Made by a program: the position numbers and the translations under genes. DNA of 52,897 nt, taken from positions 1-52,897 of the forward strand of contig PNMH01000021.1 of NCBI GenBank assembly GCA_013823505.1, written 5' to 3'. Below, piece after piece: positions 8,747 through 17,439 of the stretch. Source of the DNA: Polaromonas sp. Lineage in GTDB: Bacteria; Pseudomonadota; Gammaproteobacteria; Burkholderiales; Burkholderiaceae. The notes under the pieces were generated by a model. It worked only from the letters and a program-made list of their open reading frames with translations, searched no databases and had not been told where the DNA came from. Each line of letters opens with the position of its first letter. Within the stretch, counting starts at the first letter, position 1.

Positions 8747-9790
8747 TCAGACACCCGGCGCGCGACGCGCCTGCATGCCCAGTTTGGCCAGCAGGTTCAT
8801 GTCGGCCGCCACGTCGGGGTTGCCGGTGGTGAGCAGTTTCTCGCCGTAAAAGATGGAGTTGGCGCCGCCCAGGAAACACAGGGCCTGCACCGCTTCGCTC
8901 ATTTGCTGGCGCCCGGCCGAGAGGCGCACGCGGGCGCGCGGCATGGTGATGCGCGCGACCGCGATGGTGCGCACGAACTCCAGCGGGTCCAGGTCGGGCT
9001 GGTCGGCCAGCGGCGTGCCCTGCACCTTCACCAGGTTGTTGATCGGCACCGACTCGGGATAGTCGGGTGCGAGGTTGGCGAGCTGGGCCACGAGAGCGGC
9101 GCGCTGGCGGCGCGACTCGCCCATGCCCACGATGCCGCCGCAGCAGACCTTCACGCCCGCGCCGCGCACGCGCTCCAGCGTGTCCAGGCGGTCCTGGTAG
9201 TCGCGCGTGGTGATCACTTCACCATAAAAGTCGGGCGCGCTGTCCAGGTTGTGGTTGTAGTAGTCCAGCCCAGCGTCGCGCAGGGTTTCGGCATGCCCTT
9301 CGTTGAGCATGCCCAGCGTGGCGCAGGCCTCCAGGCCTTCTTCTTTCACGGCGCGCACGAGCTCGGCGACGGCGTCCACGTCGCGGTCTTTGGGCGCGCG
9401 CCAGGCCGCTCCCATGCAGAAGCGCGTGGCGCCGGCCTGTTTGGCGCGCTGCGCCGCCTCGCGCACGGCGGCCACGCCCATCAGCTTGCCGGCTTCAAGA
9501 CCCGTGTCGAAATGCACCGACTGCGGGCAGTAGCCGCAGTCTTCGGGACACCCGCCGGTCTTCACCGACAGCAGCGTGGCGAGCTCGACCTCGGTGGGGT
9601 CGAAGTGTTCGCGGTGCACGGTTTGCGCGCGGTGGATCAGCTCGGAGAACGGCAGATCAAACAGCGTGGCCACATCGTCGACGCTCCAAGGTTTGATGGA
9701 GCCCGCGTCTGACACTGGCTTGGGCTTGGGCTTGGCGTGGAAGTGGAGGGGCTGCGTGCTGGCAGAAGGAGCTGTCAGTGTGGTGATCAT
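8747..9790 (-). CDS. bioB: Biotin synthase (radical SAM)
   Basis: BioB inserts sulfur into dethiobiotin to form biotin. The 347-aa protein has the radical-SAM cluster motif CPEDCGYC at about residues 80-87, the [15 protein letters not shown] segment and the [13 protein letters not shown] stretch with the Arg that binds the auxiliary 2Fe-2S cluster. An N-terminal extension of about 30 residues rich in Pro/Lys is typical of burkholderial BioB. It is the first gene of the bioB-panD-bioA-bioD-bioF operon. bioC and bioH are not in this window. Confidence 0.96.
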   Translation of the reverse strand: MITTLTAPSASTQPLHFHAKPKPKPVSDAGSIKPWSVDDVATLFDLPFSELIHRAQTVHREHFDPTEVELATLLSVKTGGCPEDCGYCPQSVHFDTGLEAGKLMGVAAVREAAQRAKQAGATRFCMGAAWRAPKDRDVDAVAELVRAVKEEGLEACATLGMLNEGHAETLRDAGLDYYNHNLDSAPDFYGEVITTRDYQDRLDTLERVRGAGVKVCCGGIVGMGESRRQRAALVAQLANLAPDYPESVPINNLVKVQGTPLADQPDLDPLEFVRTIAVARITMPRARVRLSAGRQQMSEAVQALCFLGGANSIFYGEKLLTTGNPDVAADMNLLAKLGMQARRAPGV

Positions 9791-10460
9791 GGACGGGCCT
9801 CAAAAAAATTAGAGCAAGGCGCAATCAAAAGCTGAAGCGATTGGCTTGCCCTACTTCCGAGAATGAAAAGCATCAACACCATCGCCATGAAACTTGATCC
9901 ATAAAGAAGCGATGCCGAACTTCTTCAGAGAACCCAAGAGTTCACGACGTATGTGTCTTCACGCAAGCCGTGTATGGATCCAAATACTGCCAGCTGCGAG
10001 GGCCATCGAACCTTCCCAGGCTAAGCGTACTTTCTGCGGCTCACGACCAGTTTTCCTGGTTCAGAAATGCAGACTATAGAGAGATGGTTCGGCAACCAAG
10101 CGCCTTTGAGGTTGCATTTCACGCCAAGAAAACCCCTTCGTTCTTGCTTCCCAGAAGTAGCGCTTTCGCCGTGGTTGATCAGGTGCTGCCGCCCATGACC
10201 TGGCGCGGATTCTTCGGGCGGTCGGCGACGACGTTGATGACGCCGTGACAACACTGAAACCGAGACCCTAAGCCACTCAAAACAGGGGATTGTCCTCATC
10301 CATCGGCGAGGCCGACGGCGTTGCAGCTCTGGCAGATGGCCTGGATGCGCTGCCCACGAGCCCTTGGACCATGATTGCCAAGCTGGCCTGGGCGTATGCG
10401 ATCGTCTCCACCGCCGAAGCCGAGATGCTGCTGCGCCGGATCACGCGCAGGTTCTGAGCA
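9791..10460. other. Long gene-poor stretch upstream of bioB; left edge of the accessory region
   Basis: About 670 bp without a convincing intact gene. The part next to bioB must hold the biotin operon promoter. On the plus strand a frame without a good start (about 10274-10458) ends in LPTSPWTMIAKLAWAYAIVS and a short Arg-rich tail. This reads like a real protein end and may be a gene fragment left by rearrangement. I do not recognise its family. Confidence 0.4.
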
Positions 10461-11393
10461 TCACAAAAGCGGGTTGCTGTCGTCGTCCTGCAGCGCCCGC
10501 ATCCTGGCTTCCAGCGCGCCCTGATCCCGGATGGCATCCCGAAGCAAGTTCAGCCTCTCCGCCGACTCGCCCAGCACCCTCCAGCTCGCATTGACCTTCG
10601 CAGCCTTGGCCTGCAGATCTGCCTCGGCCAACGCCACCCGCTGAGCCCGCGCCTTCAGGTCGGCCTCCATCGCCTCGATCTCGGCCTGTCGCTCCCGTAT
10701 CGCCTTTGCCCGCCCCAACCTTGGCCGCGGCGCCGGCGAGATCCTGGCCCACCCCATGTGCGCCGAGACGGAAGCATGGAAGTGGTCCAGTGCAGCAGAG
10801 CAACCCCTTCGATATGCCTCACCGCGAAGTGACTTCACGGGCTCTGCAGCCGCAGCAGCATGCCCCATGTGCATCGACGCGACGGGAGCGCCCCCGTTCT
10901 GGCAAAGAATATGGAGATGTGCGAAGCCCTCATCCAAATGGAGCACGATCGAACTAAGCCGCTTGGCCCACCTCGACTTCGCGAAATCCACCACGAGCTC
11001 GATCCAACGACGCCGCTCGGCTGTATCTTCCATTGTGGGTTCGGGGTAACTGGCCACGGCCGCGAGCAGGATCGGCGTCGTTGTTTTCATCGCCCTGGTG
11101 TGCTGCTTGCCCTTGCGCGTGTAGGTCTCCACCTGCCTTGATGCCAGTGTCTCGAGCGCGTCGATGTATTCGTGCAGACGCTCCGGCGGGTACCCATAGA
11201 TCGGCACCGGTGGCTGGACCTCGGATCCGACGTGGGCGCAGTGCCCGGCATCGCGGTTGATCTCGGCGACGATGTCCCTGGCGGTCCAGGTGTGCGACTC
11301 CGATTTGTCTTTGCGGAGCCGTTCAGGTATCGGCCTCGAGGCTCTGGCGAAGACGCGTTCGCTGTAGAACTGGAATCTCGGTTTCGTGGTCAT
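10461..11393 (-). CDS. Mob/Pre-type (MobV-like) relaxase
   Basis: This 310-aa protein carries IVLHLDEGFAHLHILCQNG at about residues 147-165, which fits the metal-binding HxDE...PHxH motif of Mob/Pre plasmid-mobilisation relaxases, with Ala in place of Pro. The C-terminal third (about residues 220-300) is rich in Ala, Glu, Arg and Leu with heptad spacing, so it is probably a coiled coil, as in many MobV proteins. Such enzymes nick oriT and start single-strand transfer of a mobilisable plasmid or element. No type IV secretion or coupling genes are nearby, so it would need a helper. A hairpin just upstream could be part of an oriT. Confidence 0.7.
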   Translation of the reverse strand: MTTKPRFQFYSERVFARASRPIPERLRKDKSESHTWTARDIVAEINRDAGHCAHVGSEVQPPVPIYGYPPERLHEYIDALETLASRQVETYTRKGKQHTRAMKTTTPILLAAVASYPEPTMEDTAERRRWIELVVDFAKSRWAKRLSSIVLHLDEGFAHLHILCQNGGAPVASMHMGHAAAAAEPVKSLRGEAYRRGCSAALDHFHASVSAHMGWARISPAPRPRLGRAKAIRERQAEIEAMEADLKARAQRVALAEADLQAKAAKVNASWRVLGESAERLNLLRDAIRDQGALEARMRALQDDDSNPLL

Positions 11394-11433
11394 GGTCTCG
11401 GCTCCGCGGGGGGTCTCGGCTCCGATCGATTAT

Positions 11434-11491
11434 AAGACGTCTTGGGACGTCGTTGTGAACTTATCTGGCCTATAACCGAATAGGCCAGATA
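11434..11491. repeat. Palindrome plus 12-bp inverted repeat upstream of the relaxase (possible oriT or terminator)
   Basis: The palindrome AAGACGTCTT (11434-11443) is followed by a second GACGTC, then by a perfect 12-bp inverted repeat TATCTGGCCTAT-6 bp-ATAGGCCAGATA (11462-11491). It lies between the relaxase start and the end of the next minus-strand gene. MobV-type oriT sites sit just upstream of mob and contain such inverted repeats. The arm could equally serve as a terminator for the upstream gene, but no T-run follows on the minus strand. Confidence 0.5.
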
Positions 11492-11526
11492 GATAGGACC
11501 TTGGGGCTGGATACAGAGTCAGATAC

Positions 11527-11877
11527 TCAGTCCGAGGCGAGCTTGCAGCAGCTGCACAGCCCCGGCGTGGCGGTGCTTGCCTGCCCTCCGCAGATCTGAC
11601 AGGTGAGACTCGACCTGCGCGCGATGGCTGCGAGCATGTCTGGCACGGCGCGCAGGTATGGGTCGGAAGTGTTCCAGGTGGCCAGGACCACCAAGGCGCC
11701 GCTGTCGCCCCTGATGCTGCGAATGCAGATCGAGGGGTGCGTGTAGATGTCGCCCAGGTCCTCCATGAGCTCGTCCACGAGAGGCATCCACCCAAGCCCG
11801 CAATACAGGCCACGAGGGACTGCAAAATCAATCAGTGGGTGCTTGCGAGCGAGTGCGCGAATGATGTCCTGATGCAT
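11527..11877 (-). CDS. Small Cys-rich protein, same family as the gene at 21183
   Basis: A 116-aa protein starting MHQDIIRALARKHP (a GTG start seven codons upstream is also possible). It has GLGWMPLVDELMEDLGD, then IRSIRGDSGALVVL, and a C-terminal part with AIARRSSLTCQICGG and CSCC, which looks like a small zinc-binding end. The order of parts matches the gene after the integrase at the other end of the accessory region: GxGW..LV, then an I(K/R)..(F/R)G segment, then A.R.SL.TC..C. Similar proteins occur in phages and integrated elements. Function unknown. Confidence 0.65.
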   Translation of the reverse strand: MHQDIIRALARKHPLIDFAVPRGLYCGLGWMPLVDELMEDLGDIYTHPSICIRSIRGDSGALVVLATWNTSDPYLRAVPDMLAAIARRSSLTCQICGGQASTATPGLCSCCKLASD

Positions 11878-11999
11878 GTACCAAATGGTAACGCGCACAG
11901 GTGTGGGCGTTGTTTTGAGCGTGGGTAGTCAGATTGTCGAAACGGCTGCGATCACTGCAGCGAGTCGAGCGACCGCATAGTCGAAATCTTCCTGTGTGG

Positions 12000-12450
12000 G
12001 TGCATTTGGTCAGCTCACGACCCAGCGAAAGATCACGGCGTCTGCCAGCCTGGACCCGAACGACGAAGCGACCCTACTTGCCAAGACCGAGGCGCTGATG
12101 GAGGCCCGGCTCGCCAGTGTGACCAAGGTGGCGCCGGCTTTCTCCGCCACGCTTCTCTGCTGCTCGAACATATGGCCTCGGGGCGTCTTCGCTGGTGGAC
12201 ATTTGCCGGCGGTGCGGTCAACAGTGCACTGGTGCTCAGACTGGGCGACATCGGCAGCACGCGCGTAGATGACCTTTGGGTGGAGACCGCCATGGGCATT
12301 TCGGTGCCACGGCTTCTGTCCAGTCCGGCGGTGCTACCTATCATCGCGGCGTTTGCGCAAGGCCTGGCCGAGCGCACAGAGTTGAAGTTCTCAGCTTGCC
12401 TGCCTGCAGACCTGCTCGTGACCGTAGTTGCTGGGCGAGCACTCGATTAG
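12000..12450 (+). pseudogene. Remnant of a DEAD/DEAH helicase C-terminus (Lhr-like), frameshifted
   Basis: Two overlapping frames together read as one protein end: LLAKTEALMEARLASVTKVA in the first, then MASGRLRWWTFAGGAVNSAL and later ELKFSACLPADLLVTVVAGR before a stop. A one-base change near 12153-12160 joins them (the ancestral reading would continue LLEHMASGRLRWW). The RWWTFAGG segment recalls large Lhr-type helicases, but this match is from memory. There is no start and the N-terminal helicase domains are missing, so this is a decayed fragment. Confidence 0.45.
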
Positions 12451-12656
12451 GCAAATTTGCAGCGATTTGCGGGAACGTTTAATCGTGAGGACTAAGGCTG
12501 GAGAACTGGCCCCGCTTCTTTGAACAGTTTTACCCCGAGAGATAAAGAGACTGCGTGCGGGTTGAAGAGGTGCTGAGTTGTCCACGGCGGCGGTGGTCGC
12601 TGTGCGACGAACCGACCGACGCGGTGGGCAACTCGGGGCGCATAGGGATTTTCGTT

Positions 12657-13063
12657 TTAGGCAGCCACGGCCAGCTCGGGCAGCAGCGCCCAGTAAGCCT
12701 GCTCGGGCGTGCGGTCCTCGATACGCGAATGCGCACGCTCGCGGTTGTACCAGTCGATGTAGGTGTCCAGGTCTTAGCGGGCAGCGCTCACCGCCTTGTA
12801 GGCCTGCAGGTACACCCGCTCGTACCTGATGGTGCGCCACAGCCGTTCTACGAACACGTTGTCGCGCCAGGCACCCTTGCCGTCCATGGACATACGACAT
12901 CCCTTGAGAGCACTGCGTGGGTGAACTCCTCGGCCGTGAACTGACTGCCCTGATCGGTGTTGACGATCTCGGGTACCCCGAAGCGTGCGAACGCCTGCTC
13001 GATGATCTCGCGTTCATGGCAGGCCTCCAGCGTGATGGCCACCTTGTGAGCGAGCACCCTACG
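12657..13063 (-). pseudogene. IS3-family transposase (OrfB) fragment with frameshift and stop
   Basis: The DDE integrase core is readable on the minus strand: HKVAITLEACHEREIIEQAF, then NTDQGSQFTAEEFT with the second catalytic Asp, then after a frameshift near the SRDVV codons GCRMSMDGKGAWRDNVFVER (the Glu region), YERVYLQAYKAVSAAR, an in-frame TAA, DLDTYIDWYNRERAHSRIED, and an end in ELAVAA. OrfA and the start of OrfB are missing on the 13063 side, where the sequence passes directly into a chromate-transporter fragment. The stretch from about 12490 to 12656 looks like the non-coding tail of the same insertion sequence. Confidence 0.8.
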
Positions 13064-13066
13064 GCT

Positions 13067-13198
13067 GCCCTCTTACTGTTGCTGTTTGCAGCGTTGCTCT
13101 TCTTGCTGCCCGCTGTTGCAGCTGCAACCGGATCGCTGGCGGCTTCGGCCATTGCAGTGTTCTACAACGCCGGTGCGCTGGTGTTTGGCGGCGGCCAT
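13067..13198 (+). pseudogene. chrA: Chromate transporter (ChrA) fragment
   Basis: About 44 codons read as a hydrophobic helix (LLLFAALLFLLPAVAAA) followed by VFYNAGALVFGGGH, which matches the start of the second half of ChrA-type chromate/sulfate antiporters, where FGGGH is normally followed by VVLPLL. Here the match stops abruptly at the His codon and unrelated sequence follows. Both ends are cut, on the left by the IS3 remnant. It is not functional. Confidence 0.6.
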
Positions 13199-13299
13199 TT
13201 GCAGCAATCGCTGCAGGCCAGCCATGTACGAAGGCCAAGGTAAAGTGACGCGGCCATGGCTGCAGATTGAACCAGCGAAAACGTGGCCCCGGAACACCT

Positions 13300-13343
13300 T
13301 TGCATCCAACTTGCATCTGACTTGCATCTGACTTGCATCCATG
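13300..13343. repeat. Four 11-bp direct repeats (iteron-like)
   Basis: Four head-to-tail units of 11 bp: TTGCATCCAAC, TTGCATCTGAC, TTGCATCTGAC and TTGCATCCATG. The middle two are identical and all share TTGCATC. An AT-rich stretch (13344-13400) follows. One helical turn per unit and a neighbouring AT-rich tract are the features of replication iterons, but a role as origin or operator is inference. Confidence 0.6.
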
Positions 13344-13698
13344 TCAGAAAAAATATCATTAAAAATCAATGACTTGCGATCATTTGCTTGATTGGGCCAA
13401 TCTAAGTCGATCAAAAAAGTGTTCAACCGTGAGAAACCCTTTGCGATTGACTGCCCGGTTTCTTCGGGCCAGTGGTTTCTAGGAAGATGGCTCCCCATGA
13501 GCTTGTCACAACCCCTTCTATCTTGGCTTCCCCCAGTTTCCCGGACAAATCCAATGACCTGATGTGTTCAGGTTGACGTCTCCCCCGTATCCAGTCACTT
13601 CTAAACTGGAGTTGGATAGCCCCAGATGATGTTTAGGGAAGGATAGTTAGGAATTTCTCACTAAATGACATTGCCTCCATTATATTGAAAAATGTGCG
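13344..13698. other. AT-richer non-coding stretch downstream of the polymerase-like gene
   Basis: No convincing gene on either strand. It holds an A/T-rich patch just after the direct repeats and an imperfect hairpin with arms ACTGCCCG and CGGGCCAGT (13450-13473). The rest may include worn insertion-sequence ends that I cannot assign. Confidence 0.4.
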
Positions 13699-15099
13699 CT
13701 AATTTATCTGAAACAAGGCATCATTTGCACTGGCTTTTAGAGGGCCACTGACGGAAAGTTTCAAACGATATCCGGTCGCATCAAAAATGGCCACTTCAAT
13801 CGCGACCAAATCCAAGTTTGGTGTAGTTGCCGTGAATCCATCATGCTGCAATAGTAAAATTTTGTCTGCACATAGATTGTGTGCGGCCTCCAAAGCAAGC
13901 GACTCAACGCCCTGTAGCAAATGTGAAAGTTTATGCCGCGCTTTTTTCCCTGCAGTGCGCATTACTAATCCGCACGCGTTACGCAGGCCTCCTCGGAAAG
14001 GTTTGTGCATTTTCAGAACAACCATGCTTGCTTTGGCAACGTCAGCGGCCATCGATTTAAAGAATGCATTCTCGTACAAAGCCTTCGCAGCTTGAGCACT
14101 ACGGACAATCGCCGGGATAGCCAAACGCGGGTCGTCAGAAAATGCTGCGCCATACACCATAGCCAGCAAAACCTCTTTAACTTGGCGGGTGGTTAGCCCC
14201 AAATTGACAGCCAATTCGTTCCGGATAGTGACCTTGCGATTTAGGTAGTCGTCGATGATCGAGCAATGGGAACCAGCAGATCTGACCATTTGCTGAAGAA
14301 TAGAATAGTGACAATTTTCGATGTCATAGTCCCACATTCCGTCAAGTGCGGCATATCTGACCTGCCTATTAACAGACTGCAAATTAACACCCTGACCATA
14401 CATGCGCCCGCTGTTTGACTGCGAATACTTATGAATCACACAGTCGGGAGCAATAGTATTGTTCGCGTGATGTAGAACTGTTCTTATGGCGTCAAGTACA
14501 AAGCCAGCATTTACCAAGTCCAGTGAGGCGCCACTTTTCCCCCCACAGTCAGCGGTAGCAATCTTGTGAAGGATTTCTAACTCAAGCTTTCTCAACTCAA
14601 CAACATTTACAGGAACCTTGGAGCGAACTGAAGCGGCGCTCCACCCCACTCTTGTGGCCTCAGTGCCAGCAACCGTGATCCGTTTTGCAGTCAATGCATT
14701 TCTTGGCAACTTATGTCGCACTTCTCCTTTACCCGACAGTAGTTTTGTAGGGGCAATCGGAGGATTCGAATAAAAAGCCAATCGCAGTGCTTCAACTGAC
14801 GCCGTAAGCTTATACGGCTTCGTGCGAGATTCGATCTTTGACCAGTCATCCACAACTTCAAATATTTTCAGCTTCGAGTTAAGCTGATTAAATTTCTCCC
14901 GCCCAAAATTTTCTGCGAGCTCAACGTATGAAAAAGAGGCCCATCCACTCATCTGAGAATGCTGCCGGTACCTTGATACTGATTGCAAAATCATAAAGGA
15001 AAACCGAGTTTGCGCATTAACGTCAAGGTCAGAAAACCCAGGCAATTCAGAGACCAAATGTTTTCGAAAAGCATCGGAAATGTAGGCATCTCGCGTCAT
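13699..15099 (-). CDS. Divergent family A/T7-type polymerase-like protein
   Basis: I do not recognise the 466-aa protein by name, but its C-terminal half shows the three palm/fingers motifs of the DNA polymerase A/single-subunit RNA polymerase superfamily in the right order and spacing. Motif A-like is WDYDIENCHYSILQQM (Asp 257/259, His 264). Motif B-like is TTRQVKEVLLAMVYG (Arg 305, Lys 308, Tyr 316, Gly 317). Motif C-like is LLLQHDGFTAT (His 419, Asp 420). Between B and C is ARHKLSHLLQGVESLALEAA, like the LS..LQ..E..A helix of such enzymes. The N-terminal 200 residues are unassigned. Base composition is clearly lower in GC than the flanks, pointing to transfer. GAGG lies 10 nt before the ATG. 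It could act as a replication, transcription or defence polymerase. Confidence 0.6.
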   Translation of the reverse strand: MTRDAYISDAFRKHLVSELPGFSDLDVNAQTRFSFMILQSVSRYRQHSQMSGWASFSYVELAENFGREKFNQLNSKLKIFEVVDDWSKIESRTKPYKLTASVEALRLAFYSNPPIAPTKLLSGKGEVRHKLPRNALTAKRITVAGTEATRVGWSAASVRSKVPVNVVELRKLELEILHKIATADCGGKSGASLDLVNAGFVLDAIRTVLHHANNTIAPDCVIHKYSQSNSGRMYGQGVNLQSVNRQVRYAALDGMWDYDIENCHYSILQQMVRSAGSHCSIIDDYLNRKVTIRNELAVNLGLTTRQVKEVLLAMVYGAAFSDDPRLAIPAIVRSAQAAKALYENAFFKSMAADVAKASMVVLKMHKPFRGGLRNACGLVMRTAGKKARHKLSHLLQGVESLALEAAHNLCADKILLLQHDGFTATTPNLDLVAIEVAIFDATGYRLKLSVSGPLKASANDALFQIN

Positions 15100-15225
15100 T
15101 TAAATATGACCTCGATACGGCAGTGTAACGTCGGGATTTTCATCTGGCACTTCGATCGTGAGTGGTCGATTTCGTAGACGCTTTGATGATATTCCAAAGC
15201 TTTGGGCTTTGTGGCAGGAATGCAT
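15100..15225 (-). CDS. Possible small protein immediately upstream of the polymerase-like gene
   Basis: A 41-codon frame starting MHSCHKAQSFGISSKRLRNR and ending in PDENPDVTLPYRGHI. Its TAA directly abuts the ATG of the next gene in the same frame. The SFGISSKRLRNR stretch vaguely recalls the helix-turn-helix of excisionase/AlpA-like proteins. It may be a real small regulator, or the displaced N-terminus of the polymerase gene after a stop mutation. There is no good ribosome site. Confidence 0.25.
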   Translation of the reverse strand: MHSCHKAQSFGISSKRLRNRPLTIEVPDENPDVTLPYRGHI

Positions 15226-15665
15226 GGCTTCGGTAACTCTTGTTTGATATGAATTCGTCAAACATATTGAGCGCTCACCGGGCTGCCCAGCCAAGGGCGC
15301 CGACCTGGCTGTGCACTTGTCAATCGTGCATTAGCGAGATCCGATGCGCCATGCATGAACTCCAAACGCGTGTGGGCTGGCAACGCCTTGCGGCCGCCGA
15401 AGGAACCGGGACGCACGCAGAGAATCCGTGCACACACGGGAACCGTGTAGGTGCAAGCCAGAATCACGCTCTGGTGATTCAAGAGCTTCTAGACCCACCG
15501 CGACGTAGTTCAGATCGCGATCGCAACGTACGCTCTAGGCTAGTGCGAGCGCGACATTATTGCTACCGCGCGTGGGGGGCAAAGGGTCCCGAGGGAGCGG
15601 ATTCGCGAAATGCTCAATGAGGCCCCATAGAAGCGCTTCGGGGCAGAGAAGGCGACGCCATCAAG
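15226..15665. other. Stretch with no recognised gene
   Basis: About 440 bp between the polymerase-like gene and the hexanucleotide repeat. Open frames on both strands are short and have odd composition, and I see no domain or RNA gene. It may hold the promoter of the polymerase-like gene at its left end. Confidence 0.4.
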
Positions 15666-15668
15666 ATG

Positions 15669-15734
<66 letters not shown>

Positions 15735-15945
15735 GGGAGCATCACTGCTTTAACTCACAGGTACTCCTCGAAGACCTGCATTAAAAGCGCCGCAAGGAGC
15801 GAAATGAGTTGGTGGTGAAGACCAAAGATGTTGTCGTGATTTAAGGTGACGACGCCGCTGAGAACGCCTTCGAAATACCAATCGACGGGTCGGCCCTTCA
15901 CAGCAAGTGTCACCAAAAAAGGGCAACTAAACAATGCGATCGTGG

Positions 15946-16441
15946 CGTTGGGTGTGAATGCCATGGCTGACGCCGCTGCCCGGCGATACGCCCATGACCA
16001 CCGGTTTACGTTCGGCACCGGGAAGATCGAGGTGCTGGTTGAGTTCGCCAGTGCCCTATTTCTCTTGGGTGTGGCGGCGGCCATGGTGGTGGCGTCTGTG
16101 GAATGCATTCTTCGACCGCGAACCATACGTTCCCGGGAAGCCATGGCGGTGCTGGGTCTGCTGGTCTACATCGTTTGCGAGCTGATCCTGGGCAAGGCGC
16201 ACCACTACGATCTGGAGCTACCCATCGTCATGCGCACGGTCACGGAGCGCATGACCATCACCATCAGATGCCCGCAAACGACGACCTCAACCTGCGCGCT
16301 GCTCACCTGCATCTATTGGCGAATGCCACCACCTCAGTGCTGGCGATTGCAGCGCTGGCCAGCGGGTGGTGGCTAGGTAGGGCCTGGCTGGACTCTTTGA
16401 TGGGCATCGTGGGCGCGGGTCTGGTGGCCTGGTGGGCCTAA
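15946..16441 (+). pseudogene. CDF-family metal cation exporter (DmeF-like) remnant, frameshifted
   Basis: The first frame reads MADAAARRYAHDHRFTFGTG, KIEVLVEFASALFLLGVAAA and on to CILRPRTIRSREAMAVLGLL, ending in CELILGKAHH. This matches the inner membrane region of DmeF-type cobalt/nickel/zinc exporters up to the His-rich loop. A shift between 16200 and 16225 moves the rest to another frame: THRHAHGHGAHDHHHQMPAN, then DDLNLRAAHLHLLANATTSV and DSLMGIVGAGLVAWWA. The N-terminal helices and the C-terminal cytoplasmic domain are absent. It is a broken heavy-metal resistance gene. Confidence 0.78.
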
Positions 16442-16456
16442 GGCCCGTCATCGGGT

Positions 16457-16618
16457 GGTAAGTTTGAAGGTCGTTTTGACGAGCGAGACTTCAACTACAA
16501 CAGTGAGCGCGACTGGTATCAGTGCCCAGCAGGGCAGACAGCCACTCGGTGCTTCACCACTTTCGAGGACGGCAACACTACCCCGCGCGCGAACCGAAAG
16601 GGCGCCATGGATTTGTGA
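16457..16618 (+). pseudogene. IS1182-like transposase fragment
   Basis: A 53-codon fragment contains FDERDFNYNSERDWYQCPAG, which fits the F.YD...D.Y.CP.G segment found in the middle of IS1182-type transposases, then CFTTFEDGN and a divergent tail. No start, DDE residues or insertion-sequence ends are seen. It directly follows the CDF remnant and marks the junction to the next element. Confidence 0.5.
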
Positions 16619-16798
16619 CCCTTGAAAGATGTGATGACTGGCGATCCAGAGACATCCCATCCAACCTCTCCTCGTTCCACGCTTTTACCCATAGCGGTAA
16701 GCCGGGGACTCGGTGTCCGTTTCGAGCAACAGCCTTCATTGACTACTTAGGATATCCCCAATAGTCTCCATACCTCCCACGAACTTTCAGGAAATCTC

Positions 16799-17119
16799 AT
16801 GAACGCGAGCAAACCAGCACCACACCGCGTCCAGGCCATGGTCCTGCGCATGTGCGCCGACCACAGAGCGCCGACGCCAGAAGACCTGGCCACCATGCAA
16901 CGCCTGACCGGCCGGGCCATTACCCAGCCCCAGCACCCCGCGCTGGATCCGGTGTGGCGCATGGCTCACAAGCGGCCGCGCCTGGCCGAGGCAATGCGCC
17001 AGGCATCCCACTGGCGCATCCGCGCAATGGCCGCCATGTTGGACGACCCGGCGGAATACCTGTGCGGCCACCTAACCCACGCCCACCGGTGCCCACGCTG
17101 CCAAGCGGCCAAAGCATGA
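16799..17119 (+). CDS. Tandem paralog family, member 1 (with C-terminal CxxC)
   Basis: First of four adjacent, mutually similar small genes. The 106-aa product has an N-terminal helix around HRVQAMVLRMCADH, the family core VWRMAHKRPRLAEAMRQAS at about residues 52-70, then WRIRAMAAMLDDPAEYL and a unique tail with CGHLTHAHRCPRCQ, whose CPRC plus upstream Cys/His could bind zinc. AGGA lies 7 bp before the ATG. The stop overlaps the next start as ATGA. I do not know the family and no enzyme motif is visible. The short helical core suggests a protein- or nucleic-acid-binding role (inference). Confidence 0.72.
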   Translation: MNASKPAPHRVQAMVLRMCADHRAPTPEDLATMQRLTGRAITQPQHPALDPVWRMAHKRPRLAEAMRQASHWRIRAMAAMLDDPAEYLCGHLTHAHRCPRCQAAKA

Positions 17120-17439
17120 GGCGCTCCAGACACGCCCCAGGCGCCATCCATGCACTCCTGCTGAAGCTCAGTGAAACGCCGGCCGCAGACCTTGGTAAGT
17201 GCCTTGACCAAGGCGACTGGGATCTGATGCTGTGCGCTCAGCGAAAGCCGGCAGGAAAAAAGCTGGAATCGTTCGCCCTGCCCCATTGGTTGTGGGCAGC
17301 TGGCCACCGCCGCCCCGCCATCGCCTCGGCCATGCGCGAATCCACGAACGACCACGTCCGCCAGTTGGCCGCCCAACTGGACTCCGACGCCGCCATGGAA
17401 TACATCGACCGCATCCTCAGGGGCGCACGCCATGACTAG
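17116..17439 (+). CDS. Tandem paralog family, member 2
   Basis: The 107-aa product shares the family layout: IHALLLKLSETPA near the N-terminus, then LWAAGHRRPAIASAMRES and HVRQLAAQLDSDAAMEYIDR before a short tail. The His-Lys-Arg of the core is His-Arg-Arg here. It starts inside the stop of member 1 (ATGA) and its own stop lies 8 bp inside member 3, so the genes are almost surely co-translated. It lacks the CxxC tail of member 1. Function unknown. Confidence 0.75.
   Translation: MRRSRHAPGAIHALLLKLSETPAADLGKCLDQGDWDLMLCAQRKPAGKKLESFALPHWLWAAGHRRPAIASAMRESTNDHVRQLAAQLDSDAAMEYIDRILRGARHD

Noticed and set aside
10277..10537. A minus-strand frame ending in DEDNPLF, like the relaxase end DDDSNPLL, as a possible duplicated relaxase tail
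   Set aside because: Only the last eight residues look alike. The rest is unrelated and low in quality, so chance is likely.
13300..13343. CRISPR-like array
   Set aside because: Units are only 11 bp and directly adjacent without spacers, and no cas genes are present.
15755..16144. A 129-codon minus-strand gene
   Set aside because: It lies opposite the CDF exporter remnant, whose plus-strand reading clearly matches that family.
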